Position numbers and translations under genes: made by a program. The notes under the pieces were generated by a model, which was not told the origin of the DNA, did no database searches, and saw nothing but the letters and a program-made list of their open reading frames with translations. From NCBI GenBank assembly GCA_946965045.2, contig OX337229.1, forward strand, positions 3,720,001 through 3,784,000: DNA of 64,000 bases, read 5' to 3'. Positions 11,297 through 21,975 of the stretch are shown piece after piece; within the stretch, counting starts at the first letter, position 1, and each line of letters begins with the position of its first letter. The stretch comes from Epithemia pelagica. Its lineage: Eukaryota; Bacillariophyta; Bacillariophyceae; Surirellales; Surirellaceae.

Positions 11297-13539
11297 ATGG
11301 CTGGAAAGATAGTCTCTTTGCTCTTTTCAATTCATCTGTTCTTCGTCGGCTGTCCAGTTGTTCTGTGCAGACTTTTGGACTTTCTCGATGATTTCGATGC
11401 AATTCCATTTGATAAGTCCAGTGACGCATGCAAACACAACTCGGATCTTCTAGCTCGAGTCCTCTCCCAAAACGCTTCGAACAATGTCCTGAGGTTTCCT
11501 TTCAATCACACTTTTCACCTGCATCATGGGATTGTCGCCTCAGGGGTCAACAACAGCGTAATACAGCTGGACGGGACCCTTCGATTTGAGAAGAGTGAGT
11601 TGCCGAACGAGAAACTGGAGAAAAAGTACCTTGCATGTGTGACAATCGAGAAGACGCGGAACCTCACCATAACGAGTAATCACCGAGGGGTTGTCGACGG
11701 TCGGGGATCACAGGTAAGTTGTGGTTTGCTTTTGTAGCTGGTGCTTGATGGGCATGTCCTCACTATGGTGAGTCTCCCATATGCCAGTACTGGGGGATTC
11801 CGGTGATAGGCTACGTACAACGAAAGGAGCATCGTCCTCGGTTGCTACGATTCAACCTCACGGAAGAACTTCTCATCGAGAACATCGTCCTCCAAGACTC
11901 CCCATATCATACTCTTTACCTGGACTCTGTTAATAACGTCGAGGTTCGGAACACAAGCATAATTGCGCGTCGCACGAGCCAGGACGGCCACGGATGGGTT
12001 GATTTAACTGCGTTCAATACTGATGGAATTGATGTTTCTGGACACAATGTTTGGATTCATGGTAAGGGGTTGCTTGTTTGATGATGTAACGTCAGATTTC
12101 CGCCCGTGCTCACGTGTGTTGGACATGATGACACAGACTGCGATATTTGGGTGCAAGACGATTGCATTGCGGTAAAGGACGTGAAAAATCACAGTGGTAT
12201 CCCCTTCCATCCAATGTCCTCTAATATGACTTTTGAACGGATAAACGCAACGGGTCTTGGATTTACCATTGGGTCGATTCAAGGCACCCATGTTAAAAAC
12301 ATAACATTCAGGGACAGCTACTTGCATCGGACTGTGAAAGGGATTTATATGAAGTTCTCAAACCCGAAGCGAAGATTTATCGAAAACGATATACACGCGG
12401 TGGTGGAGGACATTTTGTACGACAATATTACCATGGAAGCACCGACACAGTGGCCCATATGGATCGGGCCAGCGCAACAGGCCGACACCAGCGATTTTTG
12501 TCACCCCAATCCCTGTAGTTTGTGCTGGCCCATGACCCCGGGTTCAAAATGTCATGTTGTTCCAAAGAACAAGTTTCGCAACATCACTCTTCGCAATGTA
12601 CGAATGAATAATCCACAAATGTCCCCTGGTGTGCTATATGGAAGTCACGTAGATACCATTGATGATGTTGTCTTCGAAAATGTTCAGGTTACTAAAGGAA
12701 AACCTCTACCGATATCACAAATGAACATTCATGAAACCTTTCCCGGAACTCGCCAACCTATTCACGATGCACATGTTCCCTCTTACCTTGCAAATGCGGA
12801 ACGAAAGGCAGAAGGCATACTTGATCGAATACGATCTGCAATCGTTCGAGCAAAAGGCGCAGTTGAAAGAACACGTGGAACTTACTCGGAAGTAGCTGTC
12901 AATCTGGTTCAAAATGGTGGTGGAGCTGAACAGTGGTACTTGTCTATGATGCTGCGCGCAGTGCTCGCCACGACTTGGATGTGGGTCCTTCTTGCGGTCT
13001 TTATGGGTATACTAGCCACATGCGTTGCGCTTCACTGGAGACGGTTCAGCCGATCAGAGGAGGCACGAAATTGGGGCTGGCTTTATCATTTCTTGTACGG
13101 CCTGCTGTTTTGTGTTTTCTTTTTCTCGTGCTTATGCTCAATGGCGCTGCCGTTTCGAAAGCCTAAGTGGGAACGGACGAATCGATATTACGAGTGTAAA
13201 GGGGTGAACAACGGAATCGCAAGAGGGAGCACATGGCCGATTCCTGCGTGTTTTGAAGAAGAACAACACTGGTCTGCAGGTTTTAACGCTGGTGGTGACG
13301 GTTCATCCTCTCACTTTCCCTTGGTCGATATTACCGCAGTATTTTCTTGCCTGTTCCTTTTCTGGGGAATAATCGTTCATCGGAGATATGGTTTCCCACA
13401 AGCAGAATCTGAAAAATCTTCAGTCACGTCCGATGTGGAAGAAGAAGACTATGTGGAATGGACTGAACACAGAAAACAGCTGCTGATTTCCAATAAACAA
13501 CGTGATACAGGTGCAGAACACGGCATCTCTGCGTGCTAG
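11297..13539 (+). CDS. membrane-anchored GH28 (polygalacturonase-fold) protein
   Basis: Three exons (11297-11713, 11788-12061, 12137-13539; introns 74 and 75 nt) give 697 residues. A hydrophobic N-terminus (about 5-25) looks like a signal peptide. The body is a parallel beta-helix protein: NTDGID at about 216-221 and QDDC at about 237-240 are the first two GH28 signatures, carrying three acidic residues. The third signature, normally GHG, reads GLG (270-272), and KFS follows in place of RIK. Three C-terminal hydrophobic segments (about 505-530, 545-570, 628-650) would anchor the protein, unusual for secreted pectinases. Likely an extracytoplasmic polysaccharide-acting or -binding enzyme; the missing His makes classic polygalacturonase activity uncertain. 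Confidence 0.85.
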
Positions 13540-13641
13540 CTACTACTTTAATACCCTTAGTTATATGAAATTGTACAGCGACGACTGGTGTTAATGCTTT
13601 CTCTTTATGATAATACCGACGACCCTGGTTTTGCAAAGCAT

Positions 13642-15054
13642 TCAAGGATTCCGATCATTGCCGGAGTCCTTTCGAGGAGCTCCCAAGAAGTCAACCTCTG
13701 CATTATGGATCCAGTCATCGGTATCTTGCAGAGACGTGCGCTCGGCAATCTCCACCGCCTCTGGTCGCCAACCTGGTTGCTCCTTTCCTGAATTTCCATT
13801 GGGTGGGTAGTCGCCTACAAGTTTGGAAAAGGCCAGTGGATCAAAGCCCTCTTGTTGAACAGACCCAAATACTTTCCATTGAGGCGATTGACCGAGCTTG
13901 AGACTCTTGTGGACACTGTGCTTAAAGTCTCGGTGCACAAACTTGATCTGCCATACCTCATCAAATGTTTTGCCATGATAGCGATAGGGACAACCATTCA
14001 AAGGGCCACAACCAAGCTCATGGGCCAGCGGACCAATATCACTGTGCTTCCATGAAATTACAGCCACCTTGCCACACATATCTCCACTTTGTAGGATCGC
14101 GAGAAGTGTTTGGGCCAGATATTTGGTGTGCTTGATTGTAAATGAATCATCGACAAGAACGCCCGTTTTTTGGCTTAGTGGTCCCACCGTCTCAATCTCT
14201 CGAAAGTTCATACGTTGATGGTTTCGACGATTCCCTGGACCCAAGGCAAAAATGTAGCTTGGAGCTGGCCATCGCTCGTTGCCTTGTCCAAATAAGGTTG
14301 AAAGAAACACAGATCGTTCGTATCCAACAAAGTCACAATGCTCACGAATGTGCCCTTTTTCGCAATGGCGTAGAATAATAATGGTCGCTTCACAGCCTTC
14401 AGGAGCTGTGCTTTCGTGATCATTACCTCTACTACGTTTTCTTCGGGAGAAAGGGAGACGTCGGACACTATCGACTTCACTGTCATGATGAGCACTGTTT
14501 TTGCTCTTGTTTGCGGCAATGCTTGGAGCATTGAGTAACCTCTCGCGGTTGGAATCGGCTATGCGCTGGGCTTTTCGAATTTGGCGAGCCGTCGTACTCT
14601 CTCGTTGTTCTTCTCTTGTCATTGGTATGTATATCATACCAGTCCACATCGTGGCAGCAAGAACCAATGTACCGATAGCCCACAGAGCTTTCTTTCTTGC
14701 TGAAGAAAACAGGGGCGGAAGCCTTTGGTGTCGTGAACAGGCGACAACTGTGAGGTCGTTGTGTTGTTGATGTCGTGGCTCATCGCATAGAACTGAACCA
14801 TGCTGATACGATCTGGATCCGTAGTCTTTGACGGCGTTCATTATTAGAAACTGTGGGACGAGCTTTCCTTTTCCTTGTCTTTGACAACTTGCCTTGATTT
14901 CACGATTTCTTTGATTGTTGGCTATTGGCTCATCCATTGGCATAGAATTTGAATGAGAACCCCCTCCCAATCCCGGCGAGCGACTGACAGTCACGAACCG
15001 CACGTGGGTCGCTTTAAAGCGGTCACGAGGCACGAGTCCAATTGTGTCCCCCAT
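13642..15054 (-). CDS. membrane-anchored histidine-phosphatase-superfamily protein
   Basis: A single exon of 470 codons from the ATG at 15054; in-frame ATGs at 14943 and 14937 are alternative starts. A hydrophobic segment (about 124-143) after a basic, polar N-terminus suggests a type II membrane protein. The C-terminal domain opens with ILRHCEKG (Arg229-His230-Cys231), the RHG-type phosphohistidine motif with Cys for Gly, followed by GYERSVFLSTLFG and, at His337, the second-His motif VISWKHSDIG. This is the phosphoglycerate-mutase-like fold. Substrate unknown. It lies head-to-head with the PDZ/CRAL-TRIO gene, 223 bp between starts. Confidence 0.75.
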   Translation of the reverse strand: MGDTIGLVPRDRFKATHVRFVTVSRSPGLGGGSHSNSMPMDEPIANNQRNREIKASCQRQGKGKLVPQFLIMNAVKDYGSRSYQHGSVLCDEPRHQQHNDLTVVACSRHQRLPPLFSSARKKALWAIGTLVLAATMWTGMIYIPMTREEQRESTTARQIRKAQRIADSNRERLLNAPSIAANKSKNSAHHDSEVDSVRRLPFSRRKRSRGNDHESTAPEGCEATIIILRHCEKGHIREHCDFVGYERSVFLSTLFGQGNERWPAPSYIFALGPGNRRNHQRMNFREIETVGPLSQKTGVLVDDSFTIKHTKYLAQTLLAILQSGDMCGKVAVISWKHSDIGPLAHELGCGPLNGCPYRYHGKTFDEVWQIKFVHRDFKHSVHKSLKLGQSPQWKVFGSVQQEGFDPLAFSKLVGDYPPNGNSGKEQPGWRPEAVEIAERTSLQDTDDWIHNAEVDFLGAPRKDSGNDRNP

Positions 15055-15277
15055 CCAGAATCCACAACCCAATCCCAAATCCCAACCGCTTTTCTCTCGT
15101 GACCCCCCCAATCAGAAACCAAAATGACCGGGCGCCTCAAAAATTCCATTCCCCAGGACAACTACCGCGATGGCATTTGTCGTGGCGCCTCTGTTCCATT
15201 AGCGACAAGTCTCCGCATCCATAACACGAAAAACCTCCCTGGGACAAGAGAACTTTGGGGAGTCTGCCATTCAAATA
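15055..15277. promoter_or_regulatory. head-to-head promoter region (phosphatase-like / PDZ-CRAL-TRIO)
   Basis: 223 bp lie between divergent start codons. If the phosphatase-like gene starts at 14943 instead, the shared region is 334 bp. No specific element is identified. Confidence 0.35.
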
Positions 15278-16627
15278 ATGACGAATCTTGCTCTTTTTTC
15301 TTCGACCAGCAAGGAGCTGCCAAGTCTCTTGGACATTTCCTTTGCCAGCGACCCAAAGTCTGGACTGGGGGCCCAACTCGTGAATTGTGACAAGTCGGAT
15401 GAAGCAGATTACCACATGTTTGCGCCTGGCTTTGCCTCGATTGGTCGTGTTTTGCCAGGTGAAACGATTGCTCGAAAAGCTGGCGTCAATGTGGGTGATA
15501 TTATTGTCGCAGTCAATGGACAAGGATTCCGTCGATATGCTCCCGATTATGACGAAGATGAGGTGACCAAATTGAATACCCCTCCACAACCAGAAGACGA
15601 CGACGATGATGATGACGACGAAGAGGACGAGGACAAAAAAGTAGTACATGATCACCGAGTCGTAACACCGATCGGGGCCTATGACAAATTGCTGACTTGT
15701 ATCAAAAGCGTCAAGGCAGCGGTTAACCCTCCTTTGCTATTGAGTTTGGAACGCTATGATTGGGATGCCCGTCCGCATTCTTGGAAGCGGTTTCTTGATG
15801 CTCGTGATGGCAATGTCCCAGATGCCATGACCATGTTGCAAGAGCACGAGTCATGGAAGGCCAAGACCTTCCCCATTGACCTTACTGCCCCAGGCCTCCA
15901 GCAGGTTCTCAAAAAGCAAATTGTCTGCGAAGTCAATACAGATTCCACCATGGAAAACGTTCTTCCAACTGTCTATGTGAACTATGGAGCCCTCAGCAGT
16001 TTGCAGGCCGAAGGGAAAGTAACGGCCGAAGATGTCTGTAACGCCTTTGTCATTTACACTGAACGAATGCTTCGAAAGTCAAAGGACCCTCGCAGCCCCC
16101 AAACATGCCAGTTGTAAGTGCATCAATGAATGGACTGTGTACGTGTGTCTCTCTGTACTCTTATTTGTTTGTCTCATGTCTTTTACTCTGCTCACAATGT
16201 TTCCTATCCCGCAGCATTGACCTGACCAATGTATCTGTAACTTCGGGATTTCGTGTGGAAAACCTGAAGAAGATTTACCAGGTTTTTGAACCAAATTACC
16301 CAGAGACACTATCCAAACTGGTCATGTACCCAGTCTCCACAATGCTTGTACGTTTATTTGTTTTCCATTTGCTTTTGTTGTACGTGAGATAAAGTGCAAA
16401 GTACTCATTTTCATTTTGGCCAATTCGTTTTTCAGGGTTCGACAGCTAAAACACTTCTAAGTTTCGTCAATGATAAGACAAAAGACAAATTTTTGATTAC
16501 AAATAGTCTGGAGCAAGTTTGCACAGAATTGGGATGGGACAAGGAAGAGGTGGACGAGTGTGGTGGAGTTCAACAGTTTGTTCAAAAGTATGAGTCTCCC
16601 TCTACAATGATGGTTTTCAACGATTGA
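15278..16627 (+). CDS. PDZ plus CRAL-TRIO (Sec14-like) lipid-binding protein
   Basis: Three exons (15278-16113, 16215-16347, 16436-16627) join in phase to 386 residues; introns are 101 and 88 nt. Residues about 18-85 form the start of a PDZ fold (GLGAQLV, VLPGETIARKAGVNVGD), then an Asp/Glu run of about 13 acidic residues interrupts it, and the PDZ core resumes at about 130-160. A CRAL-TRIO N-terminal helix (RFLDARDGNVPDAMTMLQEH) and the lipid-binding CRAL-TRIO domain follow; NLKKIYQVFEPNYPE is diagnostic. Sec14-type domains move phosphoinositides or other hydrophobic ligands between membranes; the PDZ would tether the protein to a partner C-terminus. The combination is unusual. Cytosolic, no signal peptide. 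Confidence 0.85.
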
Positions 16628-16987
16628 TCAGACGATTTTCACCCAGAAGTTTTCGGATCTCCCCCGAATTTAGACGGATGAAGACACCCATTTTGCTTCT
16701 CAGCCGTCAAATTGGCGAACACTGATTGATGATGTCCACAGTATCACAATAGACACAATGTATATGAACTAGGAACCATTTACTTGTCTTGTGCATGTAT
16801 CTAGGTGGATCACAGGAAGATGAAGACAAGATCTGGGGAACTACCTAGAGGGAATGATACAAGATAATAACCTTACAACATAATACAACGAACAACGAGC
16901 ATGATGACGTCACCGGCCTGGTTCCGTTATTTCACTGCCCACGTATATTGTTGCAGTATCCAGATTTAAGTTGCATCAGTATTCAGT
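16628..16987. other. intergenic, no gene seen
   Basis: 360 bp between two same-strand genes. It is A/T-richer than the flanking exons and has no credible ORF or repeat; it presumably contains a 3' UTR and a promoter. Confidence 0.4.
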
Positions 16988-17650
16988 ATGGCAATGGCGC
17001 AAGAAATGAATGTCATGAATGCTTCAAAGGTTGCTGCTCTCTTGGCCACAATTTGCTTGAGTTCAGGGTTTACGCCCACTTTCGTACGAAATCATCGAGC
17101 TAGTCCCGGCTGCTTGCTTGTTGACCAGGTTCGAACGTGCCACACATCATCTCATTTGGTGCGCTATGCTTCTGATGAGCCAAATATAGAGGATTCTGAT
17201 CCGACCGACACAGAAAACGAAAACCAAGATCCACGTCAAGACGGAACCTCGGAACAAGCCATTGAATCCTCTGTTCCTCCAGAGATGGCAGTAGCCCCTC
17301 GGGTGGTTACTCAAAAGCAGCTGGATCCTCTGGTTCGAAGTCTTACACGCACTGATCCACAAAGTGCCGATGCACCAACCGTGCAAATCCCACCGATTGG
17401 TGAATTGGTGCTGGACAAATCATTGTTTGTTTTGGTACCTGTGGCCTCGTTTGCTGTGTTGGGTGCCGTCCTTGCCCTATACATTGGATTGAATGCGGGA
17501 GATGCGTTTGCGGAGATGGAACAAGCCGCGACACTGGGCCAGCAGTCGACGCGTACTGAGGTATCGGATGATTCATGTCGTGGCCTTTGTAGCAGCCAAG
17601 AGAAGGATTTGGAGGGTTTGCGAGTATTCATGTCTAATTTTGCGAAATGA
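16988..17650 (+). CDS. plastid-targeted single-TM protein, unknown function
   Basis: One exon, 220 residues. The N-terminus has a hydrophobic stretch (about 14-26) ending LSSG|FTP, followed by an Arg/Ser-containing segment: this matches the diatom bipartite plastid presequence, where Phe follows the signal-peptide cleavage site. A disordered acidic middle precedes one hydrophobic span at about 144-166. There are no cofactor or catalytic motifs. It is probably a plastid-envelope or thylakoid membrane protein; function not recognised. It converges on BiP with 117 bp between the stop codons. Confidence 0.65.
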   Translation: MAMAQEMNVMNASKVAALLATICLSSGFTPTFVRNHRASPGCLLVDQVRTCHTSSHLVRYASDEPNIEDSDPTDTENENQDPRQDGTSEQAIESSVPPEMAVAPRVVTQKQLDPLVRSLTRTDPQSADAPTVQIPPIGELVLDKSLFVLVPVASFAVLGAVLALYIGLNAGDAFAEMEQAATLGQQSTRTEVSDDSCRGLCSSQEKDLEGLRVFMSNFAK

Positions 17651-17767
17651 AGCGATACGATTTTCTACTAATGAAAACTTTACGCTGAGATAACTCAGTA
17701 TTCTTCTATTGTGACGGTACTACTTTTGATGCGGATCCCTGAAAGTTTTGTAGTTGGTGTGGGTTAC

Positions 17768-19869
17768 CTACAATTCGTCATCTCCAAAGTCTCCCATGTC
17801 CTCTCCTCCTCCACCAGCTCCTCCTTGGCTGTAAAGGTTTCTCATGATTGGGTTAGCAATTTGTTCCACCTCCTTAAGCTTGGCATCATAGTCTTCCTTG
17901 TCTGCCTCAGGGTTTTCGTCCATCCAGTCCAAAGTTTCATCGATCATGTCTTGCATTTCCTTCTTGTCTTCAGCGGAGATCGTGTCAGACAAGCCCTTTT
18001 CATCGTCTTCCAAGGTATTCTTGAGGTTGTAAATGTACGACTCAAGACCATTGCGAGCATCGATACGTTCCTTGACTTTCTTGTCCTCTTCTGCATATTC
18101 TTCAGCTTCTCGGACCATGCGCTCAATTTCTTCTTCGGACAAACGTCCCTTTTCTGCAGTGATGGTGATCTTTTCAGCCTTACCAGTTCCTTTGTCTTCA
18201 GCGGAAACTTGCAAGATACCATTGGCATCGACCTCGAAAGTAACTTCAATTTGTGGGACACCACGAGGAGCTGGTGGGATACCAGTCAATTCAAACTTTC
18301 CAAGCATGTGATTATCCTTGGTCATGGAACGTTCACCTTCGTAAACTTGGATGAGAACCACATTCTGGTTGTCCTGGTGCGTTGAGAATGTTTCTGCAAG
18401 AATAACACGTGGTTAGTGTGGCACCGCTAAAAATTCGATGTTGATTGGGAAGTTCATTACTTACGAGATTTCTTGGTAGGAATCGTAGTACCACGGTTAA
18501 TGAGTTTCGTCATGACTCCACCAACAGTTTCAATACCCTGCGAAAGAGGCGTGACATCCAAAAGCAAAATCTCGGACGTGGCATCACCACCTTCACCAGA
18601 CAAAATACCTCCCTGAACGGCAGCACCATAGGCAACGGCTTCATCAGGGTTGATACCTTTAGAGGGTTCCTTTCCTCCAAAGTATTCACTGATGAGTTGT
18701 TGGACCTTGGGAATACGGGTGGAACCACCGACGAGCACGATTTCGTCAATTTCACTCTTGGAAAGATCCGAATCTTCCAACACACGACCGACGGGACCCA
18801 TGGTCTTCTTAAAGAGATCATTATTCAATTCTTCGAAACGGGCACGGGTCAAAGTCTCAGAAAGGTCAAAACCTTCGGCGAGATCTTCAATTTCCAAACG
18901 AGCCTGTTGTTGACTGGAGAGGGCACGCTTGACACGTTCGACCTCCTTACGAAGCTTCTGGAGAGCTCGCTTATCACCCGAAATGTCGACGTCACTCTTC
19001 TTCTTCATCATCTTGATGAAATACTGCATGACACGTTGATCAAAATCTTCTCCACCCAAGTGGGTATCTCCGTTGGTCGCCAAAACCTCAAAGACACCAT
19101 TGTCAATCGTCAGAAGGGTCACATCAAAAGTTCCTCCACCCAAGTCGAAGACCAAGACATTGGACTCGCCACCGGTCTTATCCATACCATAGGCAATGGC
19201 TGCAGCTGTTGGCTCGTTGATGATACGTTCAACCTTGAGACCGGCAATGGTACCAGCATCTTTTGTGGCTTGCCGTTGGGCGTCGTTGAAGTAGGCAGGG
19301 ACGGTGACCACGGCGTTCTTGATTTCCTTACCCAAAAAGGTTTCCGCTGTAGACTTCATTTTTTGCAAAACCATAGCGGAAACTTCTTCTGGCGCAAAGT
19401 ACATGTTTTCACCATCCTGGGTGATCTTAATGACCGGCTTGTCCTTGTCGGACACAATCTCGTAGGGGACCAACTTCTTATCCGATTGGACGGACTTGTC
19501 CGAAAATTTGCGACCAATCAATCGCTTGACATCAAAGATTGTCTTTTCAGGATTGATGGTTGCTTGATTCTTGGCGGCATCACCCACCAAACGTTCGCCC
19601 GAGTCCATAAAGGCCACGTACGACGGTGTGATACGATTTCCCTGGTCATTGGCGATAATCTCGACGCGACCGTTCTTAAACACACCCACGCAAGAATATG
19701 TTGTACCAAGGTCAATCCCAATGACGGTTCCCATTTTCTCCTCCTCGGCACGAACTCCTTGGAATGACCCGGCCAAAAGGGCCACTGTAACGAAAGCAAA
19801 CGAAAAGACAGGGATAACGACAATCATCAAACGTTCAAGTAAGCTATTTGCAGCGCACGACGTTCCCAT
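17768..19869 (-). CDS. BiP, ER-lumenal HSP70 chaperone
   Basis: Exons 19869-18465 and 18393-17768 (71-nt intron, KKS|Q junction) give 676 residues. An N-terminal hydrophobic signal peptide precedes the HSP70 core: [11 protein letters not shown] (phosphate-1 loop), [24 protein letters not shown], the linker [13 protein letters not shown] and the substrate-binding domain with GIPPAPRG. It ends in GDDEL, an ER-retention signal. BiP folds secretory proteins, drives translocation and senses ER stress with ATP hydrolysis. An in-frame ATG at 19827 sits directly before the hydrophobic stretch and is an equally good start. The long frames on the opposite strand (to 440 codons) are the familiar HSP70 antisense shadow. 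Confidence 0.97.
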
Positions 19870-20338
19870 CTCCCAACAGATGCAACTTACAGGCCGCCAC
19901 AGCAAGTCTACTAAAGATCATGATCAATTGTGTTGTTGTTGTTTTTCAAAAGTGGTACCCTCAAGAAGGTATCGTTGTTGCAGGTTATAAGTCGCCAACG
20001 GCAATCCCTCAAATTTGCTGATTTGATTCACAACCACAAAATGACGAAACACAAATACAAACGACACGTGGATATTCACTGCGAATGATACGATGACCAC
20101 AACGGACATTATCCGATAATACAATTTCCTTTAGAGTCGTACATTTCGAAGTATAGTCGATCGCAGGAGATGGGAGACAGACAGACGAATTGCCACTTGG
20201 CAATTTTGGTAGTGATTCCAAAAAAGATCCAAACGACCGTCTGTTCTGTGTTCGCGCCCCAGCCCCACGTACAAAAATAACGAGAATCTGATCTTTGTCT
20301 CGTAGTTCCGTAGCATGTCAAAATAGATCCATGCGCAA
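19870..20338. promoter_or_regulatory. shared upstream region of BiP and a kinase; G-box at 20065-20070
   Basis: 469 bp separate the two divergent starts. A palindromic CACGTG (20065-20070, context ACACGTGG) and a CCACGT at about 20270 resemble bZIP binding cores; unfolded-protein-response promoters of BiP genes in other eukaryotes use ACGTG-containing sites. No exact CCAAT-N9-CCACG element was seen. A short uORF (ATG CGC AAA TGA) at 20331 overlaps the kinase start. Confidence 0.3.
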
Positions 20339-21768
20339 ATGACAAACCGAAGCCGGCAAACTGGAAGAGGCTCCTCTCGTCAACAACAAGACGGAGAATG
20401 CGTTTGTTGCTTTGGAAACGGCATTCAGAAGTACATTCGTGAATTGGTGGGAGGTGGAAACAGTGATCCCATTGGAACCCCTTTACCAGAGACTCCTCAA
20501 TTTCAGCGTCGGAGACGGGAACAGGTCAAGGACGCCTTTCTGGAACAAACATCCGGCACCAAGAATGGCTTTGACTTTCGATATCATGGCTTGGAAAAAG
20601 CCCCGAGTCAAGGTAGCAGCTTGCTCTTGTCGGTTAACTCGCTGTCCAACAACGGCGGTGGCGTGGCCCAGGTCTACGAAGGACCCGATTCGGAACGTCG
20701 GCTTTTGGCCAAGTATGAGTTGCTGGAAGTGTTGGGAGTTGGATCAACCTCGACTGTTCAACGATGTCGCCATCGTGCCACATTGCAAGAGTTTGCCTGC
20801 AAAATTATTGACTGCGCGCTCATTGAAGAACGATTTCGTGGTATGATGGCACAATTCCGGACCGAAATAGACGCATTGCGACAATTGCAACACCCGGGGA
20901 TAATCCGCCTTTACGACGTGTTTATTTCCAAAGAAAAGATTTACATTGTCATGGAACTCATGGAGGGGGGAGAACTCTTTGATTATGTCGTACAAAAGGG
21001 AACGCTCACGGAAGAGGAGGCTTCACGAATTGTTCGTAAAGTGACCAGCGCCTTGGTCTACATGCATGAAAAAAATATTGTGCACCGAGATTTAAAACCT
21101 GAAAATCTGTTGCTCAAAAAGAAGCCTACCAGTTCCCACGCCGATGTTGATGTCAAAATTATTGACTTTGGTCTTTCGAAGGTATCACTTTTTTGTGTGT
21201 GGACCTCTGTGGTCAGTGTGTGTGTGTAAGGACTCGTCTCAGCCAACAATGTTTCATTCTTTCTCAGGCAATGGTAGAACCAGTGGCAAGAACCTTTCTT
21301 GGAACCAGGGGCTATCTGGCTCCCGAAATTCTACAGCGACGAGATTATACACGGGCGGTAGATTCCTGGGCATTGGGTGTGATAGTATTCGTCCTGCTTT
21401 GTGGTTGTTTGCCATTTGATGATGATTCGACGACAGTTCCTAGCGATGATCTTGTCAGGGCCAAGTTTGTCTTGCGGTTTCCTCGTTGGGCACGAAGTTT
21501 GAGTCCCTCGGCAAAGGATGTCCTGGCCCATTTATTGGACGTGAATCCACATTCTCGTTACACGGCTGAACAGGCACTTGTACATCCATGGGTGCGTGGG
21601 GACACTGCCCCTGGTAACTTGCTTGCTTCACCCAAGAGAATAAAAAAGACACCCTCAGAGAAACTTGTAGGTGAAGGCAAAGAAGGCACAACCGCGGCTC
21701 AAGTCAACCGTCTTCGGGTGGGGGAACGCCCGCATGCTGCAAACCTCACACGAAAACAAAGCCTCTAA
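20339..21768 (+). CDS. CaMK-like serine/threonine protein kinase
   Basis: Exons 20339-21181 and 21268-21768 (86-nt phase-0 intron just after DFGLSK) give 447 residues. Kinase landmarks: glycine loop GVGSTSTV (133-140), ATP lysine K155 (FACKII), HRDLKPEN (249-256, Asp251 catalytic), DFG (276-278) and GTRGYLAPE. The activation segment and a YTAEQALVHPWV motif place it in the CaMK/CDPK group. No EF-hands or obvious calmodulin-binding extension follow; the C-terminus is short and basic. The N-terminal CVCC cluster (about 21-24) could be lipid-modified for membrane attachment (inference). All catalytic residues are present, so it should be active. Confidence 0.93.
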
Positions 21769-21975
21769 TGCTGCACTTATCTGACAATAGTTGGAATCTG
21801 AATCATATTTGATTAGAGTTGTTAAGTCTTGGTTGCATTCGCATAAGTTTGTTCTAGTTCTCACTTCTCTCAGTAGTACATACAGACACTGTTGTCAACT
21901 ATGGCCGTTATTGCAGGAAATGCATCCTACAAGGAATGCCCTGCTTCTCCTTTATTACGAAATAGCCAATTCCAA

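Noticed and set aside
18445-19767. 440-codon open frame on the plus strand across BiP (and 17711-18385)
   Set aside because: These are antisense to the HSP70 coding sequence, a known effect of its codon usage; no protein-like domains and no upstream signals.
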